Source of the DNA: a cyanobacterium PCC 7702
Lineage (GTDB): Bacteria; Cyanobacteriota; Cyanobacteriia; Cyanobacteriales; Nostocaceae
Direction of reading: 5' to 3'
Length of the DNA stretch: 64,000 nt
NCBI GenBank assembly: GCA_000332255.1
Contig: KB235926.1
Location: 3,285,959-3,349,958, forward strand
Below the pieces are notes generated by a model. The model made no database searches and was not told the DNA's origin. It saw nothing but the letters and a program-made list of their open reading frames with translations. Position numbers and translations under genes: made by a program. Below, in pieces: positions 46,191-55,890 of this stretch. Numbering within the stretch: position 1 is the stretch's first letter; each line of letters opens with the position of its first letter.

Positions 46191-46478
46191 CTACTGAGAT
46201 TTTGGAGGTGCCACCTTTTCTCGGAACAATTTGCCAGCCGAAAAAGCAGGAACCTTAGTAGCAGGAATTTCCATCTTTTCGTTGGTTTTGGGATTACGCC
46301 CTTCCCGGGCTTTGCGTTCCCGTGATTCAAAGGAACCAAATCCCACTAGTGTTACTTTATCACCCGAGGAAACAGCTTCAATGATCGTTTCCAGGGCTGC
46401 AGTTAAGACTGCATCAGCTTGTTTTTTGGTTACACTAGCTTTTTCAGCTACAGCATCAACTAATTCACCTTTATTCAT
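46191..46478 (-). CDS. hup: HU-type histone-like DNA-binding protein
   Basis: 95 aa from the ATG at 46478, fixed by AAGGAG 7-12 nt upstream. It has MNKGELVDAVAEKA at the start, LVGFGSFESRERKAREGRNP (the beta-arm base) and KMEIPATKVPAFSAGKLFRE at the end. It is a dimeric nucleoid protein that bends DNA. The frame upstream to 46625 is the leader. cobD follows closely. Confidence 0.95.
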   Translation of the reverse strand: MNKGELVDAVAEKASVTKKQADAVLTAALETIIEAVSSGDKVTLVGFGSFESRERKAREGRNPKTNEKMEIPATKVPAFSAGKLFREKVAPPKSQ

Positions 46479-47035
46479 GTCAAACTCCTTGAGATTTACC
46501 TGAGATTGTCTGCAGACGCGCCTTAACGCATCTTCACTTAAATCCTTGTTGGGAGATTTACAAAGCCGCCTGGCAGAGTATATTTGCTTAAAATCGCTGT
46601 AACTCTCATCAGTACGACTTTTCAATGAATCATTCTAAAGTGTCCAAGCCAGAAGTGGATAGATGAAACCATTAATTTATATAGATTTCAGGATTTTTTT
46701 TTCAAAAAGAAAGATTGTTTCACTCAAAACCAGGCTCTGAATAGGAATAAATACTTAAAAACCTTGAGGGTGGAAACAGGTAGAAGAAGGGAAAACCAAC
46801 CAAACAAGCGATCGCTAATTAGACCTAAATACAAGCATTTGCAAGCATTTGCAAGCACAAAAGCAAACCCAAGCTGTTTCAATATGCCCAAAATTTACGA
46901 TTATTAACACTTTTCTGGCAAGCTCAAGCATCTGGAGAGCAAGTAATTTTAAAAAAAAAGTTAAAAACAGTTCCACTAGAAACCACAACTACCTGCATGA
47001 TATGCTCTCGCCACTCAAACCTCCCAAAACTCCTG
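46479..47035. other. hup leader and intergenic region
   Basis: About 557 bp between hemD and hup, both on the minus strand. It has a 10-bp unit GCAAGCATTT in about 2.5 tandem copies at 46831-46857 and one HIP1 octamer. A plus-strand 72-codon frame (46849-47067) is not supported. The hup promoter is presumably here. Confidence 0.45.
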
Positions 47036-47866
47036 TTAGCTGTTCGACTGAAAAAATAAAGCTATAGCTTTGGCAAATCCAGCAAACGAACTGTAATCCT
47101 TAGCAACAATGGCAACGTTTACACCCAATTTTTTGGCATTAACTGCTGTATACGGTCCAAAACAAGCAATAACACAATGCTGATAATCCGCTTTTGAAGT
47201 TACCATTTGTAAAAAACCGGCAACCTCAGCTGTGCTGCTAAAGGCGATGACATCAATTTTGCCTTGACGAATCAAATCTAACTCCACACCATAAAGCTTT
47301 TTGTCCAAACACTGCGTCCTGTAGACCGGTACGCAAGTGGTGTTCATACCCAAATTTTTTAAACCAGTAACAAAGTTGGGAATCACATCTGGCTGAGGTA
47401 CACCAACCACTTCCGGTACTGGGACTAGCACTTTTTTGCCCCCAATACCCGAAATTTTAGCTAATTCAGCAATTATTCCCTCCGGACTGGATTTTTGAGG
47501 TACTAAATCCACCTTGACTTCAAAAGCTGCTAACCTTTCTGCATCATTACCAATTGCGATCAACCGACAATTTTTGAGCACCCGACAATCTAGCCCCAAA
47601 TCTTTCAAGCGTTGAAAAAATGCATCAATACCATTCCTGCTAGTAAAAGCAATCCAATCAAATGTTTCAATATTTCTAAGCACAGTATCCAACTGGACAA
47701 AATTTTCCAAGCTACAAGTTTCTATAGTTGGCATGAATATAACTAAAGCTCCTTGATGAAGAAGTTGTTCTGACAACCTAACGGCGTAACTGCGAGGTGC
47801 AGTAACCACAATTCGCTTACCGTAAAGAGGCAATTCGATTGACGGAACTAGTAAATTGGTTGACAT
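47036..47866 (-). CDS. hemD: Uroporphyrinogen-III synthase
   Basis: 276 aa from the ATG at 47866 (TTG at 47893 also in frame). Two alternating alpha/beta lobes are seen, with GKRIVVTAPRSYAVRLSEQL, DWIAFTSRNGIDAFFQRL and KIDVIAFSSTAEVAGFLQMV, plus CFGPYTAVNAKKLGVNVAIV near the end. HemD closes hydroxymethylbilane into uroporphyrinogen III, the branch precursor for heme, chlorophyll, siroheme and cobalamin. The family is poorly conserved, but the overall pattern is clear. It appears to have its own promoter. Confidence 0.88.
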   Translation of the reverse strand: MSTNLLVPSIELPLYGKRIVVTAPRSYAVRLSEQLLHQGALVIFMPTIETCSLENFVQLDTVLRNIETFDWIAFTSRNGIDAFFQRLKDLGLDCRVLKNCRLIAIGNDAERLAAFEVKVDLVPQKSSPEGIIAELAKISGIGGKKVLVPVPEVVGVPQPDVIPNFVTGLKNLGMNTTCVPVYRTQCLDKKLYGVELDLIRQGKIDVIAFSSTAEVAGFLQMVTSKADYQHCVIACFGPYTAVNAKKLGVNVAIVAKDYSSFAGFAKAIALFFQSNS

Positions 47867-48147
47867 CTTCGCTACACAGTTTACTACTTTCAAAGTAGCT
47901 GCTCGAAAAAGATAATAAAGATAAATAGACGAACTAGATGCAATTACACTCGTCTTTGGTTGAGATTGCAGACCTTAAGCTCGAAAACCCTTGCCAAATT
48001 TTTGCATGTAAATACAGTTAAATATCTCCCATCATAGGAATTATCCATTGAACTACCAAACAGAAGCGATCGTTTTTGGTTTTGAACAGCATCTCCTAGT
48101 TTGACAGCATCTATAATTAATTCTTGCCCTATAAAAGTTCGTTAATC

Positions 48148-49662
48148 ATGTCGGAAGAAGATATCCGTGCCGCTAGGCTAGATAAAGTAAAGCAGCTCAG
48201 ACAGTTGGGGATGAATCCCTATGCCTATCATTGGGAATCTACCCACCAAGCCGCACAATTGCAGGAAAAATTTGCTGATTTGCCCAACGGTGAAGAAGTT
48301 GATTTCGATGTAGCAGTTGCTGGACGCATCATGGCACGTCGCGTCTTCGGGAAACTGGCTTTCTTCACATTGCAAGATCAAACAGGCAACATTCAACTTT
48401 ATCTCGAAAAAAAACGTATTGAAGAAGGCATGGCAGATATTGACCCTGATGCCTTCAATCACCTCAAGCAACTCACAGATGTTGGTGACATTATCGGAGT
48501 TAAAGGAACAATTAAACGAACTGAAAAGGGCGAGCTATCAGTTTACGTTCAAAAATATACAATTCTCACTAAATCTCTGTTGCCCTTGCCAGATAAATGG
48601 CACGGATTGACAGATGTCGCTAAACGTTACCGCCAGCGCTACGTAGACTTAATCGTTAACCCCGAAGTTCAGAAAACTTTCCGCCGTCGTGCCCAAATTA
48701 CAGCTAGTATTCGCAGATACTTGGAGCAACGTGGTTTCTTGGAAATAGAAACTCCTGTTTTGCAAGCAGAAGCAGGAGGTGCGGATGCGCGTCCGTTTAT
48801 TACCTACCACAACACCCTAGATATGCAGCTATACCTGCGAATAGCCACAGAACTTCATCTCAAACGGTTAATTGTCGGTGGTTTCGAAAAAGTATTCGAA
48901 TTGGGAAGAATTTTCCGTAATGAAGGCATTTCTACCCGCCATAACCCAGAATTTACCACCATTGAAATTTACCAAGCCTACGCCGACTACAACGACATGA
49001 TGTCCTTGACAGAGGAAATGCTCGCCACCGTTACTCAAGAAGTACTCGGTACGTTACAAATCACCTATCAACAACAAGTAATTGATTTAACACCACCTTG
49101 GCGCCGCATCACCATGCACGAGTTGGTCAAGGAAAAGACAGGCTTGGATTTCAACCGTTTCCAAACCTTGCCAGAAGCTATAGCTGCGTGCAAAAATGCT
49201 GGACTAGAAAATATAGAAGATTGCTCTTCCATCGGCAAACTCCTCAACGAAGCCTTCGAGCAAAAGGTAGAAGCCAGTCTGATTCAACCCACCTTTGTTA
49301 TCGATTACCCAACAGAAATCTCACCACTGGCAAAACCACACCGTTCTAAGCCTAATTTAGTGGAGCGTTTTGAATTATTTATTGTCGGGCGAGAAACTGC
49401 TAACAGCTTCTCTGAACTTACTGACCCCATCGAGCAAAGACAACGTTTAGAACAACAAGCAGCACGAAAAGCTGCAGGTGATTTGGAAGCTCAGGGAGTC
49501 GATGAAGATTTCCTAACAGCACTAGAGTATGGTATGCCGCCTACAGGTGGTGTAGGTATCGGAATAGACCGTTTAGTTATGTTATTGACCGATAGTCCAA
49601 GTATCCGGGATGTCATCGCTTTCCCCTTACTCAAACCCGAAAAAAGCGATACTGATTCTTAA
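48148..49662 (+). CDS. lysS: Lysyl-tRNA synthetase, class II
   Basis: 504 aa from the ATG at 48148 (an upstream TTG at 48124 is unlikely). The OB-fold anticodon-binding domain is at about 45-160 ([20 protein letters not shown]). The class II core has motif 1 around [20 protein letters not shown], motif 2 [20 protein letters not shown] and motif 3 [20 protein letters not shown]. It charges tRNA-Lys and is soluble. A 12-bp stem terminator follows. Confidence 0.97.
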   Translation: MSEEDIRAARLDKVKQLRQLGMNPYAYHWESTHQAAQLQEKFADLPNGEEVDFDVAVAGRIMARRVFGKLAFFTLQDQTGNIQLYLEKKRIEEGMADIDPDAFNHLKQLTDVGDIIGVKGTIKRTEKGELSVYVQKYTILTKSLLPLPDKWHGLTDVAKRYRQRYVDLIVNPEVQKTFRRRAQITASIRRYLEQRGFLEIETPVLQAEAGGADARPFITYHNTLDMQLYLRIATELHLKRLIVGGFEKVFELGRIFRNEGISTRHNPEFTTIEIYQAYADYNDMMSLTEEMLATVTQEVLGTLQITYQQQVIDLTPPWRRITMHELVKEKTGLDFNRFQTLPEAIAACKNAGLENIEDCSSIGKLLNEAFEQKVEASLIQPTFVIDYPTEISPLAKPHRSKPNLVERFELFIVGRETANSFSELTDPIEQRQRLEQQAARKAAGDLEAQGVDEDFLTALEYGMPPTGGVGIGIDRLVMLLTDSPSIRDVIAFPLLKPEKSDTDS

Positions 49663-49730
49663 GTACGGTAGGACTTGCTTTGCTTTGTAAATAAATCACT
49701 TAGGAAAATGTGAAAACTGAATCACTAAAA

Positions 49731-49760
49731 AACCTGTAGAAATTTTCTTTTCTACAGGTT
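49731..49760 (+). terminator. Terminator-like hairpin after lysS
   Basis: A perfect 12-bp stem AACCTGTAGAAA/TTTCTACAGGTT with a 6-nt loop lies 68 bp past the lysS stop. No strict T-run follows, but the A-rich 5' side gives a bidirectional look and it could also serve the convergent VOC gene. Confidence 0.6.
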
Positions 49761-49875
49761 GTTACTGAATTTTAATTTATAGGATGTATAAAAAAATATT
49801 ATCTTTCCCTCACCAATGACACCGGAAGATAAATTATCCTTTTGCTATCCTCTCGATCCAGAATCCAAACTTTAC

Positions 49876-50469
49876 TTAATTCGCCACTTCTGCCAGTTCA
49901 ATGATGCGGTCTTCGTAGTCCTTCACTAAAAAGTTGAGTGGCTTTCTGCTACGAATTTTAAACTTTAAACCACGCATTTCCACACGCAGTAAAATCATTT
50001 CTAAGCACTCGTGGTCAAAGCAAACGTGACGTTGCTGATTTTTGCTGCCGAGGCTAGCTCCGGCGATGACGTGCAACTGAGTGTTTTTCTTGAGCTGATA
50101 CCAAAGTCCCTCACTAGCATTTGTCATTTTGCTAGAAAAAGAAGGACCGCTCCCTAGGTAAAGCGGGTCGATTCCTGTTGCGCCAATGGTTTGTTCGTAG
50201 TTGTAATAGTAATGTAAAGGCACTTCCGCTGCTGGCAAATCTAGCAGTCCTTCATACAACTGTCGCGCAACTTCCAAATCCGACACCATCACTGTATATA
50301 CCTTTGGTGCACTGGTAAGAAACATCCACATGGCGCCGGCATAGGCTGCCAGTAGCATTACCATTATGCCTTGGGTAGAAAACAAGCTATCTAATGGCAG
50401 GGAAGGCAAGAAAGAACCTAGAGTATAACAATTGAACAGGAATGGTGTCACACTAGCTGCTATAACCAT
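49876..50469 (-). CDS. Glyoxalase/VOC-like protein with membrane segment
   Basis: 197 aa. Residues about 1-52 are hydrophobic, with two possible membrane segments (VTPFLFNCYTLGSFLPSLPL; GIMVMLLAAYAGAMWMFL). The rest resembles a vicinal-oxygen-chelate half-module: VYTVMVSDLEVARQLYEGLL, then HVCFDHECLEMILLRVEMRG and LNFLVKDYEDRIIELAEV. Metal ligands cannot be assigned with confidence, and a non-catalytic role is possible. It is convergent with lysS and divergent from the sigma-like gene. Confidence 0.65.
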   Translation of the reverse strand: MVIAASVTPFLFNCYTLGSFLPSLPLDSLFSTQGIMVMLLAAYAGAMWMFLTSAPKVYTVMVSDLEVARQLYEGLLDLPAAEVPLHYYYNYEQTIGATGIDPLYLGSGPSFSSKMTNASEGLWYQLKKNTQLHVIAGASLGSKNQQRHVCFDHECLEMILLRVEMRGLKFKIRSRKPLNFLVKDYEDRIIELAEVAN

Positions 50470-50668
50470 GAACAGAATTGGGAATTATATATACAAGAGC
50501 TACTTTTTTTTGAGAGCAAGGACTGAAATCTCCTATGTATTTCCAGTGTATCAAGTGCTAAACCTTATTTAGTGTTTAGTCGTACACAGACTAACAAAAG
50601 TCCGATACGACTAACTCCAGAAATTACTATTGCCAAGTTAATTCTAGCAACATAGGTTGGTTTGGATT

Positions 50669-51316
50669 GTGCAAATTCCTAGTTTTTCTGAAACTAACCA
50701 CCCACTAGTTAAGTCACTGTTTCATCATTCTGACTCGGAACTTGTCAGTTTGTTTCAATCTCATCCTGAATCAGGAAGATACTTTACAGCGATTTTTTGT
50801 CGCTACAGTCCTATTGTCTACACCTTGATCCGTCATTCGACGCGATCGCCAGTACAAGCAGATTATTTGTTTGCCCTGACCTGGCGACATATTTACTACG
50901 AACTTAGCGCTTTTAATACCAGCGCCGATGGCGCCCCTCCTGGTCAAGAAAGCCTGAGTTTGCAGAATTGGCTCATCGATCAAACCGCTTACTGTATCAA
51001 CGAAATTGAGGTTCCGCCTACAGAAGCAATTCATTACTCTCTCCAGGCTACTTCCCCGCCTTTGTGGTGCTATGTAGAACAAGCCTTAGAACAGCTACCA
51101 CCAATGTTGCGATTAATGGTCTTGATGGCTCAAACCTTTCACTGGAGCGAAACCAGAATTGCTGCTTACCTGCAAGCTGAAGGAGAAGCTATTTCTCCTA
51201 CCGAAGTCACAAATTTGCTTCAAGAGGCATATTCTTTGCTGGAGGAAAAATTGCCAACGGATATTCGCGCTATTTATCTGGGCGAAAACTTACTTCCACC
51301 TTCTTCTCAGCCGTAA
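50669..51316 (+). CDS. Sigma-70-family-like (ECF-type) protein
   Basis: About 215 aa from the GTG at 50669 (TTG at 50657 is the alternative). A region-2-like helix set (SELVSLFQSHPESGRYFTAI, FCRYSPIVYTLIRHS) is followed by QADYLFALTWRHIYYELSAF and a region-4-like end (LEQLPPMLRLMVLMAQTFHW, SETRIAAYLQAEGE). The linker is longer than in compact ECF factors. It probably binds RNA polymerase core; promoter targets are unknown and no anti-sigma gene is adjacent. The TPR gene follows 75 bp later. Confidence 0.7.
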   Translation: MQIPSFSETNHPLVKSLFHHSDSELVSLFQSHPESGRYFTAIFCRYSPIVYTLIRHSTRSPVQADYLFALTWRHIYYELSAFNTSADGAPPGQESLSLQNWLIDQTAYCINEIEVPPTEAIHYSLQATSPPLWCYVEQALEQLPPMLRLMVLMAQTFHWSETRIAAYLQAEGEAISPTEVTNLLQEAYSLLEEKLPTDIRAIYLGENLLPPSSQP

Positions 51317-51391
51317 GGATTACTTACATAAATAAAGTAACATTAATCACTTTTAAAACTGCTCAGAAGCAGTATCGCAGGGGCAAAATTT

Positions 51392-52507
51392 ATGAAACAA
51401 CAGTATCTGATACTCAACTATCCTATTGTCAACGGTTCCAGCGCGCTTGTCTCCTCGAAATCTTGGCTGAGCTTTGCTTGGGTAATTCACTTTTTCATTG
51501 CTGCTTTTGTACTTACTTCCCCAGCGACGATAGCTGCGGACATCACCGAACAACTTCACCATCCCATCAATAAATCGGCATTACAACTATTAAGAAAACA
51601 AGCAGACACTCTAGTGCAAAATGGAGAACAACAAAGTACCTCAGGTAGTCTCGAACAAGCAATAAAGTCTTGGTTAAATGCATTGGAAATTTATCATTCT
51701 ATTGGTGACCTCAAGGCCCAAGGCTTGATTTATGACTTACTGGCTAAAAGTTATTTGCAATTAGATCGCAACAAAGAAGCAGAAGATGCGCTGCGGCGGC
51801 GCCTGGCGATCGCAAGCGATCTTCACGACTTTCAAGCTCAGATTTTCGCTTGGAATAACATTGGCACTTTGCTATTACAAAAAGGAGAATCTGCTAATTC
51901 CATTCCAGCTTTTGCCCAAGCTTTGGAAATTGCTCGCCACGTCCAAAACCTTGAAGGTCAAGGACTTTCTCTCAGTAATTTGGGTTTGGCTTTTGCCAGG
52001 CTGGGAGACTACTACAAAGCAATTAAATTTTATGAAGATGCCTTAGTTTTTCGCAATCAAACAAGTAACTTCAGTGGTGAAGCTAATACCTTCAATAATT
52101 TAGGCGATGCTTACCTAGCAGTGGGAAACTACCAAGGTACTATCGGTGCTTATGGAACAGCACTACAAATAGCGAAATCAAACAGCGATCGCCTCAACGA
52201 ACTGCGAGCAATAGATGGTTTAGTAGCAGCTCATACCTCCAGGGGACGGTACAAACGAGCCTTAGACTTACTACAGCAGCGATTAGCTCTGGCTCGACAA
52301 TTGCAAAATCAGCAAGAGGAATTAAAATCTTTTCAGTCCTATGCCCAGTTGTACGAACAACTAAAAAATTACACCACCGCCCGCAATTTTTACGAAAGGG
52401 CAATCACCCTAGCCCGTCGACTAGAAGATAGCAAACAAGAACTATTTTTGCTTGATAAACTCGCTCAAATGATGCGCAAAGCAGCGAGCGAGAAAATCCC
52501 CAATTAA
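51392..52507 (+). CDS. Exported TPR-repeat protein
   Basis: 371 aa. A signal segment lies at about 20-49 (SWLSFAWVIHFFIAAFVL, ending TIAAD). At least six TPR-type units follow from about 75 to 360, for example FAWNNIGTLLLQKGESANSI, LSNLGLAFARLGDYYKAIKF and TFNNLGDAYLAVGNYQGTIG. TPR arrays are protein-binding scaffolds; here it would act in the periplasm or at the membrane. The partner is unknown. It may share a transcript with the sigma-like gene upstream. Confidence 0.85.
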   Translation: MKQQYLILNYPIVNGSSALVSSKSWLSFAWVIHFFIAAFVLTSPATIAADITEQLHHPINKSALQLLRKQADTLVQNGEQQSTSGSLEQAIKSWLNALEIYHSIGDLKAQGLIYDLLAKSYLQLDRNKEAEDALRRRLAIASDLHDFQAQIFAWNNIGTLLLQKGESANSIPAFAQALEIARHVQNLEGQGLSLSNLGLAFARLGDYYKAIKFYEDALVFRNQTSNFSGEANTFNNLGDAYLAVGNYQGTIGAYGTALQIAKSNSDRLNELRAIDGLVAAHTSRGRYKRALDLLQQRLALARQLQNQQEELKSFQSYAQLYEQLKNYTTARNFYERAITLARRLEDSKQELFLLDKLAQMMRKAASEKIPN

Positions 52508-52533
52508 AAAAAACAGAGTTATATCCTCACTTT

Positions 52534-53580
52534 TTAAAAAGGATGCATGTGCTTAAAGATAATACGATTGCGTCCTTCTGCTTTTGCTTGATAAAGCGCT
52601 TGGTCAGCTGCTGCAATTAAAGCCGAAGCAGAAGTATCAAAGCTGGGAATAGTAGTGGCTACCCCCAAACTTAAAGTCACGTACCGACTAACAGTAGATT
52701 GACAATGATCTATCTGCAATTTCCTAACTCCAGCTTGCATCACTGTTGCAACATGCACAGCACCAGAAGCATGGGTATGGGGTAAGATTACGGCAAATTC
52801 TTCACCACCATAACGCGCTACTAAATCCTGATTTTTCTGAGCAGCATGCTTCAAAACGGTCGCTACCTTTTGCAAACAAGCATCACCAGCAAGATGACCG
52901 TATTTATCGTTGTAAAGTTTAAAAAAATCAATATCGCACAAAATCATTGATAATGGCGATCGCTGCTGGGCTAACTCTAACCATTGAGAATTAAGATACT
53001 GGTCAAAACGGCGGCGATTTGCCACACCAGTTAAGCCATCTTCGTTAGCAAGTAGCTGCAAAGCTTGGTTGGCAGCTTCTAATTGTTTGTATACTTGTCC
53101 TTGCTGCAGTAACCGTCTGACTCGTCGCCGCAACATTGTCCAATGAATGGGTTTAGTTACAAAATCGCTTGCTCCAGCTTCAAAAGCACGATCCACAGAA
53201 TCAGCATCGTCCAAACCCGTGATCATTAATATGGGAGTACGATTCCAAAACATAGAAATTAAATTATTTTTATTATTAAAGGCAGAGCAACTTTCAAAAG
53301 ATGCAAGTGCTGCAGCTAAATTTTTCTTGGCAATCTGGAGCAATTCCTGACAACAGGTAAAGCCATCCATTATTGGCATCACCGCATCCAATAAAACTAA
53401 ATCTGGTTTGACAACAATATAAGCATCCAAACACTCTTGACCATTACAGACCTCGACTACTCGATAACCTTCTTGTTCCATCGCTTCACGTAACAGCAAT
53501 CGCATGGTTTGGTCGTCATCTGCTATGAGAATTAAAGGAGGTTTGCTAGAAATTGAACAAAATTGGCTTATGCCTGACAT
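52534..53580 (-). CDS. REC-GGDEF diguanylate cyclase response regulator
   Basis: 348 aa. The receiver has LILIADDDQTMRLLL, phospho-Asp in LVLLDAVMPIMDGF and Lys in DFVTKPIHWTML. Between strands 3 and 4 there is an insert of about 30 residues (around AALASFESCSAFNNKNN), unusual for a compact receiver. The C-terminal GGDEF domain has GLTGVANRRRFDQYL and ARYGGEEFAVILPH (about residue 257), so cyclic-di-GMP synthesis is expected. The inhibitory RxxD site is KNQD, so product inhibition may be weak. It is convergent with the TPR gene. Confidence 0.92.
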   Translation of the reverse strand: MSGISQFCSISSKPPLILIADDDQTMRLLLREAMEQEGYRVVEVCNGQECLDAYIVVKPDLVLLDAVMPIMDGFTCCQELLQIAKKNLAAALASFESCSAFNNKNNLISMFWNRTPILMITGLDDADSVDRAFEAGASDFVTKPIHWTMLRRRVRRLLQQGQVYKQLEAANQALQLLANEDGLTGVANRRRFDQYLNSQWLELAQQRSPLSMILCDIDFFKLYNDKYGHLAGDACLQKVATVLKHAAQKNQDLVARYGGEEFAVILPHTHASGAVHVATVMQAGVRKLQIDHCQSTVSRYVTLSLGVATTIPSFDTSASALIAAADQALYQAKAEGRNRIIFKHMHPF

Positions 53581-54387
53581 TGGTTGCTTGGCAGCGAAAA
53601 TAAATTTGTAAACTTTAGATAAATCTGAGCAAATTTATAAAAACAGCTCAATATGATGTTTTTGACAGTTTGTTTTTCAAAAAAGTTCTTGTTAGCTATA
53701 AATTAGGTACCACATATTGTGGTCAATATTTGTGCTTTGTATTCAACTTTTTAGCGTTGTTACCACGCACCTCCCGTAATACTGCACCAAAACCTTTGGA
53801 CGAAAGGGCAACAACATATCCTGCATAAAAATCAACAACTTTTGGATTGTCTTCAACTCGATGCTTGCAAGTAAGGCCGGTCCTAAATGTATGATTTTCA
53901 CAAACAACACTTTTTGAACCTAATGATTGGCAGTCTTAACTTCAGCATTCCATTTGCTGTTAAGCTTTTGAGATTTTGTCATCTGGAAAGTGAATTTCTT
54001 AATCCCAAAATACTAACTTTATCTTTCCCAAAATTCAGCCATATAATCAACAAAAACATGCATTTATTGAAAACTTCAAATGTATGCCTAAATGCCAAAC
54101 TTCTGCAGTTAGTTTCGATACCAATACAAACAGTTTACTAACATCTATAATTTCAGTACTTTTGTACCTAACTGTTATAAACATTCCTTTTACTATTCTT
54201 ACTTAAGTGTCCCGCCCCAAAAATATAAACCGGTTCTAATGTAGTTGTCGTCTATATAGAAGTTAGTTTTTTGCTAAAATATAGTCCGAAGAAAACTTGC
54301 ACCTGTCTAAATTAAAATTATATCTTACTCTTCCTGAGTAAGATAATTTCAAAATTCCAGTGTTTTTAGCGAAAATAGGTATGTAGT
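53581..54387. other. Intergenic region with transposase-like relic
   Basis: About 800 bp. Apart from the open frame at 53723-53930 there is no gene. Two further frames (53887-54141 plus and 54263-54466 minus) lack coding character. The region is AT-rich, with a TTACTCTTCCTGAGTAA inverted repeat at about 54326-54342. Confidence 0.35.
53723..53930 (-). pseudogene. Possible degraded transposase fragment
   Basis: An open frame without ATG, ending at TGA 53723-53725, reads CQSLGSKSVVCENHTFRTGL then TCKHRVEDNPKVVDF and YVVALSSKGFGAVLREVRGN. The spaced cysteines and the later ALSSKGFGAVL stretch loosely recall the zinc-finger plus helix-turn-helix layout of IS1/InsA-type proteins. The match is weak and made by eye. 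Confidence 0.25.
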
Positions 54388-54648
54388 ATGCCCCATTCAT
54401 TAATGTACCAGCAAGAACATTTTGTTGTCTTAGAAACAAACCAACCAGAGCAATTTTTAACGGCATCGGAGTTATTAGAAAAGCTAAAAGGAATTCTGCC
54501 CAAAATTAATATCCAGGATTTTTATCCCGAACTACGCTCGTTTGATTCCGTGGAAGCTCAAGCCAAATATCTACTTGATACTACTTGTGAACTCAAGTTA
54601 GGGTTCGGACAGTACTTGCAATGGTATGCAGTTCGCTTAGAAAAATAA
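54388..54648 (+). CDS. crr7: CRR7 family NDH-1 assembly protein
   Basis: 86 aa. MYQQEHFVVLETNQPEQFLT, ELLEKLKGIL, FDSVEAQAKYLLDTTCEL and the C-terminal QYLQWYAVRLEK match the Chlororespiratory Reduction 7 family. In plastids CRR7 is needed to accumulate the NDH complex; the cyanobacterial role is presumed similar. Small and soluble. The start is at MPHS or at MYQQ five codons later. crr6 lies 14 kb away. Confidence 0.82.
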   Translation: MPHSLMYQQEHFVVLETNQPEQFLTASELLEKLKGILPKINIQDFYPELRSFDSVEAQAKYLLDTTCELKLGFGQYLQWYAVRLEK

Positions 54649-54802
54649 ATTTACAGGTCGTCGAAGATCGCCGAAGCTAATTGCTAATACTGGAGACAGG
54701 ACGCACAAGGAAACTTCTCCTTCAGGTTTTTCCGTTGATAACATCAAAGACACTTAAATTGCTGTTAGCCATTAACAATTAGCTTCGGAGCTTCGGAAAT
54801 AA

Positions 54803-55351
54803 CTATTGTGAAGTAGCGATGAGTGCTAATTCGATTTTCTCTGGTTCTGGTTGGGTTACTTTTACATCCACTCCAGGACCAAAATAATTAATCATTGTCT
54901 CCAACTTCTGCTTCCAAAGCTCAAGGGGAATGAGTGGTGAGTGAAATTCTAAAATCAAGGCGTAAGAACCGTTTATTTCTTCTTCACGTAACCCTGTGAT
55001 CGTTGGTCGTTTTTCTTCTGAAGGACTCAAACCCAGATAGGATAGAGCACGTTCGAAATGTCCGTTTTGACCGTAACAATAGCGGGTAAGGTCTTTGCGA
55101 ATTTTATTTTGGGTCACAGTTGCTTGCTGTTTTTGTAACGCTGCAACCTCCGGCGTAGTAGGCTTGGTAAAAGGTACGGGTCTGAGTTCATTGGCTTTGA
55201 GTGCTAGTCCTCCCAACAGTAGTGGAATTCCATAAAAAAATCCGACAAGATTAACAGTGGCATTATCAGCTGCGTAAGCAACAAAGCCGATGGTAGTGAG
55301 AATAGCGCCGATGGTTAGACCCAGGGTTCCTAGAGAAACTTGACGTAACAT
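54803..55351 (-). CDS. DUF2854 membrane protein
   Basis: 182 aa. Two hydrophobic N-terminal helices (SLGTLGLTIGAILTTIGFVA; VNLVGFFYGIPLLLGGLALK) are followed by a soluble domain with DLTRYCYGQNGHFERALSYL and ALILEFHSPLIPLELWKQKL. This is the DUF2854 pattern of cyanobacteria and plastids. Function unknown; presumably a thylakoid or plasma-membrane protein. Convergent with crr7. Confidence 0.8.
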   Translation of the reverse strand: MLRQVSLGTLGLTIGAILTTIGFVAYAADNATVNLVGFFYGIPLLLGGLALKANELRPVPFTKPTTPEVAALQKQQATVTQNKIRKDLTRYCYGQNGHFERALSYLGLSPSEEKRPTITGLREEEINGSYALILEFHSPLIPLELWKQKLETMINYFGPGVDVKVTQPEPEKIELALIATSQ

Positions 55352-55567
55352 GTTCTGAGGTTAGTATTATTGCTTAATATCTCAGTTTTATTATCATCGG
55401 CGATCGCACAACCAGGCAAAGTCCTTTCTGGTCAAGCAGACTTTTGAGCTTGTAGCGAGTGTTTTTCGCACTGACTGCAAACTTGCGCCTTTTTTGCCTT
55501 AGTACAGCCTAGAAAGAGCAGTTTAAGTTAACTTTAAATGTGGAAAGATTTCCAAATGGGAACAATT

Positions 55568-55750
55568 ATGGATCTGCAAACTATTAAAGAAAGAATTGCC
55601 CAAATTCAAACTAAACGTGACTATTTGCTGAGCTTGCTAGAACAACCAAATTTAGGAAGTTTAAGAATCGATGTCAATCAAGCTTTGGAAGAAATGGACG
55701 AATTAATCGATGAATACAAGCGCACCTTTCCGGAAGCAGGAGCAAGTTAA
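55568..55750 (+). CDS. Small helical protein, unknown
   Basis: 60 aa from the ATG at 55568; starts at 55538 and 55556 are also in frame. It is entirely helical and charged (MDLQTIKERIAQIQTKRDYL; ALEEMDELIDEYKRTFPEAG), probably a short coiled coil. It is followed at once by a strong terminator, which supports a real transcript. No family recognised. Confidence 0.6.
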   Translation: MDLQTIKERIAQIQTKRDYLLSLLEQPNLGSLRIDVNQALEEMDELIDEYKRTFPEAGAS

Positions 55751-55769
55751 GCTCAGCCCATAAATGTCT

Positions 55770-55816
55770 GCGTCGGTCACAACCTAGGTTATTTGCGGTT
55801 CTACCGACGCTTTTTT
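55770..55816 (+). terminator. Rho-independent terminator
   Basis: Stem GCGTCGGT (55770-55777) and ACCGACGC (55803-55810) followed by TTTTTT (55811-55816). It ends the small helical-protein gene 20 bp upstream. The 25-nt loop contains a further AACCTAGGTT palindrome. Confidence 0.85.
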
Positions 55817-55890
55817 ACTGTCCGAATCATGTTGCACCTTTGCGAGTTCTAACTTCTTTGGGAGTAGCTGCTATCAGTTAGCTATATAGT

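Noticed and set aside
53887-54466. Frames at 53887-54141 (+) and 54263-54466 (-)
   Set aside because: AT-rich spacer frames with no domain; the second overlaps the crr7 coding region on the opposite strand.
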